Shown here: positions 22,698 to 30,876 of the stretch, piece after piece
How positions within the stretch are numbered: position 1 is the first letter of the stretch
Layout: each line of letters begins with the position of its first letter
Origin: Elusimicrobia bacterium RIFOXYA12_FULL_51_18
Lineage (GTDB): Bacteria > Elusimicrobiota > Elusimicrobia > Elusimicrobiales > UBA9959
Direction: 5' to 3'
Length of the DNA stretch: 39,333 nt
NCBI GenBank assembly: GCA_001800245.1
Contig: MGVA01000038.1
Coordinates: 1-39,333 of the forward strand
The notes under the pieces: model-generated
What the model saw: only the letters and a program-made list of their open reading frames with translations
What the model was told of the DNA's origin: nothing
The model's database searches: none
Position numbers and translations under genes: made by a program

Positions 22698-25600
22698 ACC
22701 TTAACGGTAAAGGCGTCCTCCACCATTTTAAAGTATTCCACTTCTTTCCGGCGCAGCGGCTTGCCGCGCCGGAACTCCAGTTCATAGCGGTCCATGGCGC
22801 CGTTGTTCTTTACCAGCACCGTCGGGATGGGATCCAGAGGCACATTATATTTTGCCGCTATCATACGATTTTCCTGCCTGCTCAGATCGTAGAACTCAAC
22901 GGAGACTTCCAGGCCGCCGGCCTTCAACGCCCTGGCCAGACTACTCTTCGCCTCATCGCACATGCCGCAGCCTTCCTTGCCGAAAACCATTACTTTTTTT
23001 GAGGGGTCTTTCTCATAGAGCCAGTTCACGCTGGGCGCTAGACTGGAGTATTTGTCGGATACGGCCTCGCGCGCCTTGCTGATACCTAATTGTGAATCAT
23101 TCCAGCCGCTCAGGTTGCTGAAATAGCCTACGATCTTTGTCCGCTTGGTCACATCCTCGCTTGCGCACCTGCCGCACTTATCCTTGAAACCGAAATAATT
23201 AGCGTGGCAGTTATTGCAGTGGGTGAATTCCGGAGACACGGTAATTTGCGAAGACCTGGTGTTGCGGTAAGTCCTTTCAACAAGGGCCGATATGGATTCC
23301 GGCGGTATCTGGGACTCGCCGCAATAGACATGGATAATAGAACCGGACTCTATCATGTCGTGGAATTTAGACTGCAGTTCTATCCGGTCTATTATGGAAA
23401 CCCCTGCGCCCGGGTTCAGGTGCACGGAATTTGTGTAGTAAGGCGCTTTCCGGAGATCGCCTTTTATGACTTTACGCGATTCCGGAAAGCGGTTGAGATC
23501 TCCCTTCGCCAACTTCTGCGTGGCGGATTCGGCCGGGGTTTCTTCCAGGGTAAACTTCAGGCCGTGCTGAACCTTCAGCTTATTTATATTCTGGTACATG
23601 TGATCGACGATCTTCAGACCTGTTTCGTAGGAATCCTTATTCTCATGCAACTCTTTGCCGGTCAGATACTGCACCGCTTCGTTCAGGCCTATAAGGCCCA
23701 TTATGTAGGTGGCTTTATTGAGGTCAACGTAGGGCGTGCCGTCGTCGGAAGGGATCCCCAGAGACCTGAGAGGGCTGCCGTCGGTATCCAGCAGTAACTG
23801 CGTGTACACCTTCTTTTGTAAATGGGCCTTTACGGCGTACTCCATGGCCTTGTCTATCCGCTTAAGCGTGCCGGCCAGGGTCTTGCCCCTGAAGGCGGCC
23901 TGCGGCAGGTTTATAGTGACGTTCTGGAAGCCGGTGAACCGTATGCATTCCGGATGCTTGAGTAGATACGGATCCGTGACTTTTTCCTTGAGCCGGCAGC
24001 ACTGGGCGAGCGTCGCCCCCGCGCCGTCCCGATCGAACATAAAATATGTGGAACCGTTCTTCGCGGCCAATTTGCAGCCGTACTCGTAAACCTCCCTTTC
24101 GTCCGGATTTTCCAGAGCCTCTTTGCTCACGTGAAGGTCGCACTTCGGGAACGCGAACTGCACGCCGTACTTATCCCCGTCTTCCCACACCTTCATCAGC
24201 TCTATGGCGAACTCCTGGGCGGTACTCACCATGCGCGGATCGCCGTAAGTGATATATTTTCTTCCGTCTTCGGGATGGACCACGTCGCCGTTGCGGGGAT
24301 CGCCTTCCACTCCTTTAAACCGCGGCGCTGAAACCGCCATTTCAATACGACCGTTCTTATCCTCTATCATATACTTGCCGCCGGGACCCATGGCAGGCAC
24401 ATTACGCATATACTCAGGCACGCCGGTATGGATATTAAAATCTATGAACAGCGTCTGCCCGCCCCTTGAAAAAGCGTTCTGACTGGCGGAAAAGATCAGG
24501 TTTTGCGCTATCTGACGCATCTCTTTTTTTGAGAGTTTTAAAAGCTCCCTGGTCTCGCCGGTCTTTTTGAAGTAAGGAGTTCCGGCGCCGTCTTTATAAG
24601 CTACCACGCCGGCTTCCACCATGGCCTCCAGGACGTCTTTCCTGATCTTTACGATTTTCCCCTCCAACTCGCCTTCGGTCATGACCTCGGGACAGTTGAG
24701 CATGGGCGCGTACAGGATATTCAGGAACCCGAAGCCCAGCGCGCCCGCGTAGCGCGACTGCATAGAGGCGAGAAAAGTCTGTATATGGCCGTTAAGAACC
24801 ATGGCGGATTTGGCGGGCTGTGACTTATTCTGCAGATTGGACACGATCTTATCCAGCCCGTATTTCTTTATATACTCCACCGAGTGGCTGGAGCAATAAA
24901 CACGCTGAGGATAGCCTAAATCGTGGATGTGGATGGCGCCGGTATTATGCGCCTCGGCTATTTCTTCGGAAAAGACCTTGCGCAGATTGTATTGCTTAAG
25001 GACGTATTCCGCTATGCCCAGGTTCACCGCCTCCGGGTTATTAGAGGTTATGTTGGAGTTTTCCTTGCTGTTGCCGATCACCAGCGATTCTATGGTGGAC
25101 AAAGGCATAGCCATGGCGGTGTTCTTTACAGGTATGCCCATCATGGAAAGATGCGACTCCGAAATGCGCCTGAGAAACTGCGTGTCGAAATTCTTGGTGC
25201 CGTATTTATCCGAAAGCTCGTAGGCGTCATTTTCGGTTTCCTTGGCGATCATCTCGGAGAGTTCGCGGGTAAGCTGGTACTCTTTCTCCAGGGCGTCGGC
25301 CAGTTTTTTACGGTCGAATTTCTCTATGGTCTCATTGGTGATGGACTGCACCAACAGCATCTGATCGGTGATGTCGGCGCGGCCGCTCTTTTTCTTTACG
25401 TTCAACTCGCTGGTCCTTACCCTCTTCCTGTCCAGCGCGTAAGACTCAAATTTATCCGCCGTCCGGTGAAACCCCTTCCCGCGCAAAATTTCTATGCAGA
25501 CGGCATTGCTATCCTCCACGGTGGGGATCGTTGAATGAAGCGTGAAATCGTTGTAGATCTTTTTTGAGACTTCTTCCGCTATTTCCGAGGCCTTTTCCTG

Positions 25601-25717
25601 ATCCCTGCCCCCCAGGCTATAAGCCGCTTTGTAAACCGCGTTCTTTATTTTTTCCACATCGAACGCCGTAACTTTACCATTCCTCTTCTTTATAACTTTA
25701 GGGAAAAACTCGTTCAT
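22694..25717 (-). CDS. nrdD: Class III ribonucleotide reductase NrdD with fused glutaredoxin-like domain
   Basis: A 1007-residue anaerobic ribonucleoside-triphosphate reductase. Domains: ATP cone at about 5-95 (KVIKKRNGKVTAFD), the glycyl-radical barrel, then the zinc site CNNC (834/837) and CGRC (848/851), and the glycyl-radical loop TKIVGYFSNLSGWN with Gly864 the likely radical site. The last 100 residues (about 907-1007) form an extra domain with CGMC (917-920) and a cis-proline-type turn IPT, the marks of a glutaredoxin/thioredoxin fold. Most NrdD proteins end soon after the glycyl loop. The fusion suggests electrons come from a thiol relay rather than formate, as known for the NrdD2 subtype of class III enzymes. 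Start has GAGGGG about 9 nt upstream; nrdR precedes it by 12 nt. Confidence 0.94.
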   Translation of the reverse strand: MNEFFPKVIKKRNGKVTAFDVEKIKNAVYKAAYSLGGRDQEKASEIAEEVSKKIYNDFTLHSTIPTVEDSNAVCIEILRGKGFHRTADKFESYALDRKRVRTSELNVKKKSGRADITDQMLLVQSITNETIEKFDRKKLADALEKEYQLTRELSEMIAKETENDAYELSDKYGTKNFDTQFLRRISESHLSMMGIPVKNTAMAMPLSTIESLVIGNSKENSNITSNNPEAVNLGIAEYVLKQYNLRKVFSEEIAEAHNTGAIHIHDLGYPQRVYCSSHSVEYIKKYGLDKIVSNLQNKSQPAKSAMVLNGHIQTFLASMQSRYAGALGFGFLNILYAPMLNCPEVMTEGELEGKIVKIRKDVLEAMVEAGVVAYKDGAGTPYFKKTGETRELLKLSKKEMRQIAQNLIFSASQNAFSRGGQTLFIDFNIHTGVPEYMRNVPAMGPGGKYMIEDKNGRIEMAVSAPRFKGVEGDPRNGDVVHPEDGRKYITYGDPRMVSTAQEFAIELMKVWEDGDKYGVQFAFPKCDLHVSKEALENPDEREVYEYGCKLAAKNGSTYFMFDRDGAGATLAQCCRLKEKVTDPYLLKHPECIRFTGFQNVTINLPQAAFRGKTLAGTLKRIDKAMEYAVKAHLQKKVYTQLLLDTDGSPLRSLGIPSDDGTPYVDLNKATYIMGLIGLNEAVQYLTGKELHENKDSYETGLKIVDHMYQNINKLKVQHGLKFTLEETPAESATQKLAKGDLNRFPESRKVIKGDLRKAPYYTNSVHLNPGAGVSIIDRIELQSKFHDMIESGSIIHVYCGESQIPPESISALVERTYRNTRSSQITVSPEFTHCNNCHANYFGFKDKCGRCASEDVTKRTKIVGYFSNLSGWNDSQLGISKAREAVSDKYSSLAPSVNWLYEKDPSKKVMVFGKEGCGMCDEAKSSLARALKAGGLEVSVEFYDLSRQENRMIAAKYNVPLDPIPTVLVKNNGAMDRYELEFRRGKPLRRKEVEYFKMVEDAFTVKV

Positions 25718-25729
25718 CTTGATTACCCC

Positions 25730-26176
25730 TCATTTTTTTATCGATTTAATCTCTTTCTCAAAATCGGTTACATCCTCGAAATCCTTGTAAATGGATGCGA
25801 ACCTTATATACGCGACCTTATCGAGCTTCTTAAGTTTTCTGATAACCAGCTCCCCGATCAACCCGCTCGGGATCTCGGTTTTATCTTCGTTTCTCAAAAC
25901 GCTCTCGATATCTCTAACCGCCTCCTCTATTTTTTCGATACTGACATCCCTCTTCTGGCAGGCTTTTAAAAAGCCGTTTTTTAGTTTTTCTGGCAAAAAA
26001 CTTTCACGCCGGCCGTCTTTTTTTATCACTATCAGCGGATTCTGTTCTATCCTCTCGTAGGTGGTGAATCTCTTTGAACATTTCTCGCACTCACGCCTTC
26101 TTCTTGTTTCAAAGGCGTCAGAATCCCTGCTGTCCGTGACTTTAGTGTCGTCCGCGCTGCAGAATGGGCATTTCAT
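25730..26176 (-). CDS. nrdR: Transcriptional repressor NrdR
   Basis: A 148-residue regulator of ribonucleotide reductase genes. The N-terminal zinc ribbon has CPFC and CEKC with RRRREC between, and the remainder is an ATP cone (PLIVIKKDGRRESF onwards) that senses ATP/dATP. Start ATG 26176 gives the canonical MKCPFC; GGAGAG lies about 9 nt upstream, whereas the longer reading would need a TTG at 26191. It is first in the operon with nrdD, and a NrdR-like box lies in its own leader, so autorepression is likely. Confidence 0.95.
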   Translation of the reverse strand: MKCPFCSADDTKVTDSRDSDAFETRRRRECEKCSKRFTTYERIEQNPLIVIKKDGRRESFLPEKLKNGFLKACQKRDVSIEKIEEAVRDIESVLRNEDKTEIPSGLIGELVIRKLKKLDKVAYIRFASIYKDFEDVTDFEKEIKSIKK

Positions 26177-26192
26177 CCGGTTGCTCTCCAAA

Positions 26193-26259
26193 GGGCGCTG
26201 CGCCCCAGTTCAATCGGCGGAGTCTTACTTCACCAGAGCCCGGCCGCCGCACCGGGCTC
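26193..26259 (-). promoter_or_regulatory. Structured leader of the nrd operon
   Basis: Two stable hairpins lie in the nrdR leader: GAGCCCGG/CCGGGCTC (26259-26252 with 26243-26236, perfect, 8-nt loop) and GGGC/GCCC around GCAGC (26205-26193), which ends 4 nt before the GGAGAG ribosome-binding site. They could modulate nrdR translation. I found no match to the conserved core of cobalamin riboswitches. Confidence 0.4.
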
Positions 26260-26301
26260 CCCGGAGCGGCAACTTCTCACAACAAAGCATCGCCCGGTTT
26301 T

Positions 26302-26317
26302 ATACTATATCTTGTGT
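26302..26317 (-). promoter_or_regulatory. NrdR-box-like operator
   Basis: On the - strand the 16 bases ACACAAGATATAGTAT agree with the NrdR box ACACwATATATwGTGT at about 14 positions counting wobble. It lies 38 bp downstream of the -10 element. A palindrome TACCAC/GTGGTA sits about one to three helical turns upstream, where a second box would be expected. Confidence 0.6.
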
Positions 26318-26330
26318 TTTATTCTTGATG

Positions 26331-26347
26331 TACCACAATTAGTGGTA
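26331..26347. promoter_or_regulatory. Palindrome at the nrd transcription start
   Basis: TACCAC (26331-26336) and GTGGTA (26342-26347) are complementary around AATTA. It covers the predicted +1 to +17 of the nrd transcript. The spacing of its half-sites is 3 nt shorter than a NrdR box, so it may bind another regulator. Confidence 0.4.
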
Positions 26348-26354
26348 TGGGGAT

Positions 26355-26384
26355 ATTATATACACTAAACCCTTCGGATGTCAA
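26355..26384 (-). promoter_or_regulatory. Consensus promoter of the nrdR-nrdD-nrdG-dut operon
   Basis: On the - strand TTGACA (26384-26379), an 18-nt spacer, TATAAT (26360-26355). Both hexamers are perfect. Transcription would start near 26348, giving a leader of about 170 nt. Confidence 0.85.
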
Positions 26385-26425
26385 AATCCACGGCGAAGCG
26401 CCGCGCTATCCGAAGCCGCGGGATA

Positions 26426-26707
26426 CTATTTGTTTTCCGGTTTGGCACGCCCTGAGGATACGCATAAAGCGACGGGCGCCAGCAAATATCCGCCCAGAAG
26501 GAACACAGGTGAGAGAGCGGCGTATATGTTTTCCCCAGCGGAATCAGTTTTTTTAAGAAAAACATATCCGGCACAGATCAGAACCAGCGCTAATGCCAAA
26601 ATCATGCGGCCTCGTTTGCCTATCACCTCTTCTTCCGCGCCCGCGGCGGGCGGAGCCGCATATACTTTCTGTCGTGCTAAAGTTTTATTCCGGTTTTTTC
26701 TGGACAT
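26426..26707 (-). CDS. Small two-span membrane protein of unknown function
   Basis: A 93-residue protein with a basic N-terminus (MSRKNRNKTLARQK), a cytoplasmic Ala/Glu segment, then two hydrophobic segments (about 35-50, MILALALVLICAGYVFL, and 62-82, YAALSPVFLLGGYLLAPVAL) and a basic tail, so both ends are probably cytoplasmic. I recognise no family. AAGG lies about 9 nt upstream. It is the last gene of the ftsQ-to-barrel strand run; just after it (26371-26410) the DNA forms a CTTCGGAT/ATCCGAAG stem. Confidence 0.65.
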   Translation of the reverse strand: MSRKNRNKTLARQKVYAAPPAAGAEEEVIGKRGRMILALALVLICAGYVFLKKTDSAGENIYAALSPVFLLGGYLLAPVALCVSSGRAKPENK

Positions 26708-26843
26708 GTCATTGACCTTAAAATCTTATCACTATTTCCGCGGGCGCGCTCCGGACCGTCAGGCTGATTTTTCGTCTTTCCGATCCGAAACAGGTAGAAT
26801 CATTATAATATTCCATGAAATAACGCCCGGGATCGTCTTCAGG

Positions 26844-29843
26844 TTAGAACAATGGGCCAAGGTAGAAATAAAAAATTCTGCCGCCATCGTGAGTCCTTAC
26901 CGCATAATCAAAACTTAAAACCAGCTGGAAAGCCTGCAGAATAAAAGTGTGGATATTCACGCCTATACCGGCCGAGCTTTGGATATCCGCCCCCCTGAAA
27001 GACCGGAACTGCGTTCCTTGATCCCATCCATACGCCGAATCAAAGAATACTTTGGCGTAAACCGCCTTGAAATAAAAATCCGGGAACATAAACCACATGT
27101 AGTAATTAAGATCCTTAAAAAGCGGAGTGCGAAACTCAAAATTATTCATCAGCACCCTGGACGCGGACTCCATGGGGGAAGTGGAAGAAAACCCCCTGAC
27201 TCCGCCCAAGCCGCCGAAATCAAAAGCCCTTTTGTCGCGTCCGACGCTTTCCCCGGCCAGAAACCTGTCCACAAAAGCGCTGCGCTTTGAAAGCGGGATA
27301 TACTGGAGACGCTGGAAAACATACGCGTCGTATTTTTCATTTCCGCCCAGAGCGGCCGCCGCCCTGGTATAAGTAAATTCGGTTCTGGAACCCCTTACGG
27401 CGGTCAAGTAAAGACCACTGATGGTATCCCTGACCAACGAAGTCTGCAGAGCCCGCGTACGCGAATGATCCGTCCCGCCCGTATCGTCGAATTTATCGGC
27501 TACGCTCTTGTGGATGAAAAAAAGTTCAAGACGGTTATACCGATCAAAAGGATAGGCTGTGCCCAAGGCGTTACGCCAGTCCTTCCTGTCGAATTCACGA
27601 TCCAACGAGTTGATGTTGTGCCTGGCGATGAGCCCTGCGGTCTGAAGGAAAATCGGCATCCTGTACTTCGCGTAACTGTAAGCCAGCTGATAGCTGATAA
27701 AATCGCTGCCGGAATTATAATCAAGCACAAGGCTAAGATTATTATTGCCAAGCATATCGGAGGCCTGCCAGTAATTCATCCAAAAAAGCCCGCCCGGGGA
27801 TGAAAACATGAAAACCGGGAAGAACAGATCCGTGGAGGCCTTAAATCTATAAGGCTTAAACACCCCGGTGGATTCTTCCGGCGGCTCCGCCTCACCTCTG
27901 GAAGTGGCTGAAGACGGGAAAATATTTTCTCCGGCAAAATGGACGGGGTCGGCGGACTCATGCAGAAAATCCTCGCGGGCTCCGGAGTAAACATTCATGC
28001 TGCCTTTGCGAAAAGACGAGAAAAGTATTTTTTTCCCGTCCGAAGAATAGGCCGGGGTAAAATTACCCCCGATAACGCGAGTGAGACGGGAAAGCTCGCC
28101 GCTCGCGGTGTCAAATTCATAAAGTTCGAACCGGCCGCCGGCATCGGAAGTAAAAAGAATGGCGCGTCCGTCCGGAGAGACCACGGGATCGTAGATATCG
28201 CCGTCAAGCCGCGCCAGAGTCTCTTTTTTCCCTGATAAATCCACGCGGCAGAGCTCCCGCCGGGGCACGCCGCCGCTCTCCACCTCACAGGAGTATACGG
28301 CGCCCTTGCCGTTTTGCGTATACGCGGGAGAAGCCTCGTCATCGGGACTGTCGGTTAACCGCCGCAGGCCGGATAGCTTAATACTTCTTTTTAGCGGCGC
28401 AGGGGCAAGCTCAAACTCATACAGGTCGTTAAAACCGCCGCGCATGCCCACAAACATTATTTTTGAGGAGTCCGGAGAGAAGACCGGCTGCCGCACTTCC
28501 ATAAAATCCGGGAAAGCCAGGCGTATTATTTTCCGCGCGCCGACGTCGTAAAGGAAGATATACTCCCTGTGGTTTTTCTGGCCGGAGAAGGCCAGATACC
28601 TGCCGTCTCCGGACCAGGCCAGACTTTTCCAGGGCTTTGAGAATCTTCCGTAGGATATATTTTCAGCGCCCGACTCATGCGCTGTAAGCTTAACGGCTTT
28701 ACCGGTTGAAAGCTCCTTAATGATCACCACCGGGGGATGCCCGTCAACAGTGGACAGGAAAGCGAGACGTCCGCCGTCCGGACTCAAAACCGGGCTAATG
28801 CTGAATTCAGGGATACCTTCTTTCTCTCCGGTCAGCCGGTCGCCGAACCGCGAAGGTTCGCCTAAGTTTTCATCCCTGGCTTCCCCCAGATATTTAAGTT
28901 CTGAATATTCCCTGAATTTCTTATCAAAGCCTATCAGGTCCAGGCCTATGAGAGGCATGAGCACCGATGAGGCCTCATAGCGGGTCTTAAACAGCTCCAG
29001 CATGCGGGCCGGCTTGTCTTTGCCGTATTGCCGGGCCAGGAACCTTATTGCCTGCGCCCCGGTCTTATATGCCAGCGTGATCTGATGAGGTTTTAGATGC
29101 GCGAACTGGCTAAGCCTGGTAAGCGGGATGAGACCTCCGGGGGAAAGCGCCGCGTCCCGCACATACATATTTTCCAAAGCCAGATCTGCGTCTCCGGTTT
29201 CATACTCCGCTATCCCCTCCATCATCCAGAGCGGATAGACGAAGGTCTTAAGGATACGGGCGGATTTCCAGAACCCGTCTATAAGCACGCTGAACTCCAC
29301 TTCGTGGGCGAATTCATGTGTAATGACATTATTAAGCCAGCCCTTAGAGCCGTCTGACCAGGCCATGAACCGGTCTTTATACGGCTCGGTAAGCCCGCCC
29401 ACACCATCTCCGACATCGGCAATATTGGACTGTTCCATATCGTTTATGGAAGCGTAGAGAAAGAACGGGATCCGCTTGGTCAGCGCGGGATTAAGGTCGG
29501 CGGATTCCTCTTTGTAATCCTTTTCCAGTATCCGGGCCGCGTAAGGCACCCAAGCCTTGGAATCATCATAATAATGAATATCGAAATGGGTGGTGGCGTA
29601 GATCCCCCATTTAAAATCCCTGACTATCACATGATTTTCTTCCTGGGCGGAAAGCGTGGCTGGCGGCTGCAGACAAAAAAACAAAACCGCGGCCGTTAAA
29701 AAATAAAGGCTCGCGGTCTTGGCCGTCTGAGGCGCACCGCGCCTTGTTACGGCACCTACGCAAGTATTGGCCGTCTGAGGCGCACCGCGCCTTGTTACGG
29801 CACCCACGAAAGCATTGCGCTTTAGGAACTGTGCACTTTGCAT
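26844..29843 (-). CDS. Fusion: gluzincin-like peptidase, TolB-like propeller and BamA-like barrel
   Basis: A 999-residue envelope protein in three parts. (1) A zinc-peptidase-like domain at about 70-330 with HEFAH at 176-180 and WMMEGIAEY (Glu209 as third ligand). (2) A beta-propeller at about 340-640 with WD40/TolB-type repeats such as SPVLSPDGGRLAFLS and PVVSPDGRAILFTS. (3) A C-terminal barrel at about 660-999 with LGGVRGF, the motif of Omp85/surface-antigen barrels, and a terminal Phe. The signal peptide lies unusually deep, at about 44-67 (LYFLTAAVLFFCL), behind 43 residues that include two copies of VGAVTRRGAPQTA encoded by a 48-bp tandem repeat. The real start could be further in, but no other ATG is available before residue 136. 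The catalytic residues look intact; substrate unknown. Confidence 0.78.
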   Translation of the reverse strand: MQSAQFLKRNAFVGAVTRRGAPQTANTCVGAVTRRGAPQTAKTASLYFLTAAVLFFCLQPPATLSAQEENHVIVRDFKWGIYATTHFDIHYYDDSKAWVPYAARILEKDYKEESADLNPALTKRIPFFLYASINDMEQSNIADVGDGVGGLTEPYKDRFMAWSDGSKGWLNNVITHEFAHEVEFSVLIDGFWKSARILKTFVYPLWMMEGIAEYETGDADLALENMYVRDAALSPGGLIPLTRLSQFAHLKPHQITLAYKTGAQAIRFLARQYGKDKPARMLELFKTRYEASSVLMPLIGLDLIGFDKKFREYSELKYLGEARDENLGEPSRFGDRLTGEKEGIPEFSISPVLSPDGGRLAFLSTVDGHPPVVIIKELSTGKAVKLTAHESGAENISYGRFSKPWKSLAWSGDGRYLAFSGQKNHREYIFLYDVGARKIIRLAFPDFMEVRQPVFSPDSSKIMFVGMRGGFNDLYEFELAPAPLKRSIKLSGLRRLTDSPDDEASPAYTQNGKGAVYSCEVESGGVPRRELCRVDLSGKKETLARLDGDIYDPVVSPDGRAILFTSDAGGRFELYEFDTASGELSRLTRVIGGNFTPAYSSDGKKILFSSFRKGSMNVYSGAREDFLHESADPVHFAGENIFPSSATSRGEAEPPEESTGVFKPYRFKASTDLFFPVFMFSSPGGLFWMNYWQASDMLGNNNLSLVLDYNSGSDFISYQLAYSYAKYRMPIFLQTAGLIARHNINSLDREFDRKDWRNALGTAYPFDRYNRLELFFIHKSVADKFDDTGGTDHSRTRALQTSLVRDTISGLYLTAVRGSRTEFTYTRAAAALGGNEKYDAYVFQRLQYIPLSKRSAFVDRFLAGESVGRDKRAFDFGGLGGVRGFSSTSPMESASRVLMNNFEFRTPLFKDLNYYMWFMFPDFYFKAVYAKVFFDSAYGWDQGTQFRSFRGADIQSSAGIGVNIHTFILQAFQLVLSFDYAVRTHDGGRIFYFYLGPLF
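29721..29816. repeat. 48-bp tandem repeat, two copies, in coding sequence
   Basis: Units 29721-29768 and 29769-29816 are about 45 of 48 identical. Each contains the palindromic core GGCGCACCGCGCC. Both are read in frame as VGAVTRRGAPQTA plus three residues. Part of the unit recurs at 37897-37919. Confidence 0.85.
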
Positions 29844-29867
29844 TTTCAGGTTGTGAACTTCCTGTGC

Positions 29868-30848
29868 TTATTTTTTCTTCAGCGCGGATTTTTTCTGCGC
29901 AAGGGCGAGCCTTGCCAACTGCGAGCGGGCCTCGTTATTAGCGGGACTGATTTTAAGCAGTTCGTTCAAAGCGGCGATGGCCGGGGTATCGGATTTAAGC
30001 TTTATGTAGGAGTCGCTGAGCATAGTGTAAACCGCGGCCCTGTCCGAAAAATCCGAGTATTTCAGACTTTCCGCGGCGGCGCGTTCAAGAAGCGGCGCGG
30101 CCGCGGCATAATTTTTATTTTCATAGGCTATGCGCCCGGAAACATATCCGGCCCTAAAGGACGCTTCCCCTCCGAGGGCCAGCAGCATGTCCAGTATCGG
30201 CTTTGGGTCCTGGTTGTTTTTCCAGCGCGCCAAAGCCAGATTTTCCAGCACAAGGATGTTATCCTTATGCACGGAGTTTAAACTTTCGTATTCCTTCACG
30301 GCGGCGGGATATTTACCGGAAGAAAAAAGGAGTTTCGCCGCCAGCATGCGCACTTCAAAATCTTCCGGGCGGTTGTTAAGAAAGCGGCGATATTCTTCCA
30401 GAGAAAACTCATAAAGCCCGACGGCCTGGTACATACGACCGAGATAGTAGAAAGTACGGATATCGGCTAAACCCCTGGAGCGGGCGGTCTCAAGATCGGA
30501 AATGGCGTCTATGTAGCGGTCCGGCCCCTTCTGGAACTTCAGGAGGCCGGCCTCAAAGAACGCCTGTATATCGTTGGGATTATTTTTGATCCGTTCTTCA
30601 AGTTTGGCAAGCTTGCGATCCAGCTGGGCCTCTTCCAGGAACTCGGTTCCGCTACGCGGAAACAGACCGGAGGCCGCGCCCGGCTCCCTTGTAAACACGG
30701 CGTAAATAACTATAAAAATAAAAACGGCAAAAAGACCCGCGGGCGCTCCATAACCGGACAAGTTAATCCATTTTAAGCCCCGGCGTTTGTCGGACTGTTT
30801 AAGTGCGGGACCTGATCTGCCGAAAGGGCCGGGATCACCCCTTTTCAT
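29868..30848 (-). CDS. Membrane-anchored TPR protein
   Basis: About 326 residues from ATG 30848. A proline/basic N-terminus is followed by one transmembrane segment (GLFAVFIFIVIYAVF) and then TPR units in the periplasm, including YYLGRMYQAVGLYEFSLEEY and AVYTMLSDSYIKLKSDTPAI. It lacks a catalytic motif and is probably a scaffold. The start is uncertain: GTG 30887, inside the end of rpsA, has GAGGAAGAAG just upstream and would add 13 residues; ATG 30848 has no ribosome-binding site. It lies between rpsA and the peptidase-barrel gene, all co-directional. Confidence 0.78.
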   Translation of the reverse strand: MKRGDPGPFGRSGPALKQSDKRRGLKWINLSGYGAPAGLFAVFIFIVIYAVFTREPGAASGLFPRSGTEFLEEAQLDRKLAKLEERIKNNPNDIQAFFEAGLLKFQKGPDRYIDAISDLETARSRGLADIRTFYYLGRMYQAVGLYEFSLEEYRRFLNNRPEDFEVRMLAAKLLFSSGKYPAAVKEYESLNSVHKDNILVLENLALARWKNNQDPKPILDMLLALGGEASFRAGYVSGRIAYENKNYAAAAPLLERAAAESLKYSDFSDRAAVYTMLSDSYIKLKSDTPAIAALNELLKISPANNEARSQLARLALAQKKSALKKK

Positions 30849-30876
30849 TAAAGGCCGGATGACGCCATTGAGGGGC

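Noticed and set aside
26177-26300. Cobalamin riboswitch in the nrdR leader
   Set aside because: GC hairpins are present but the conserved B12-box and core sequences are not visible.
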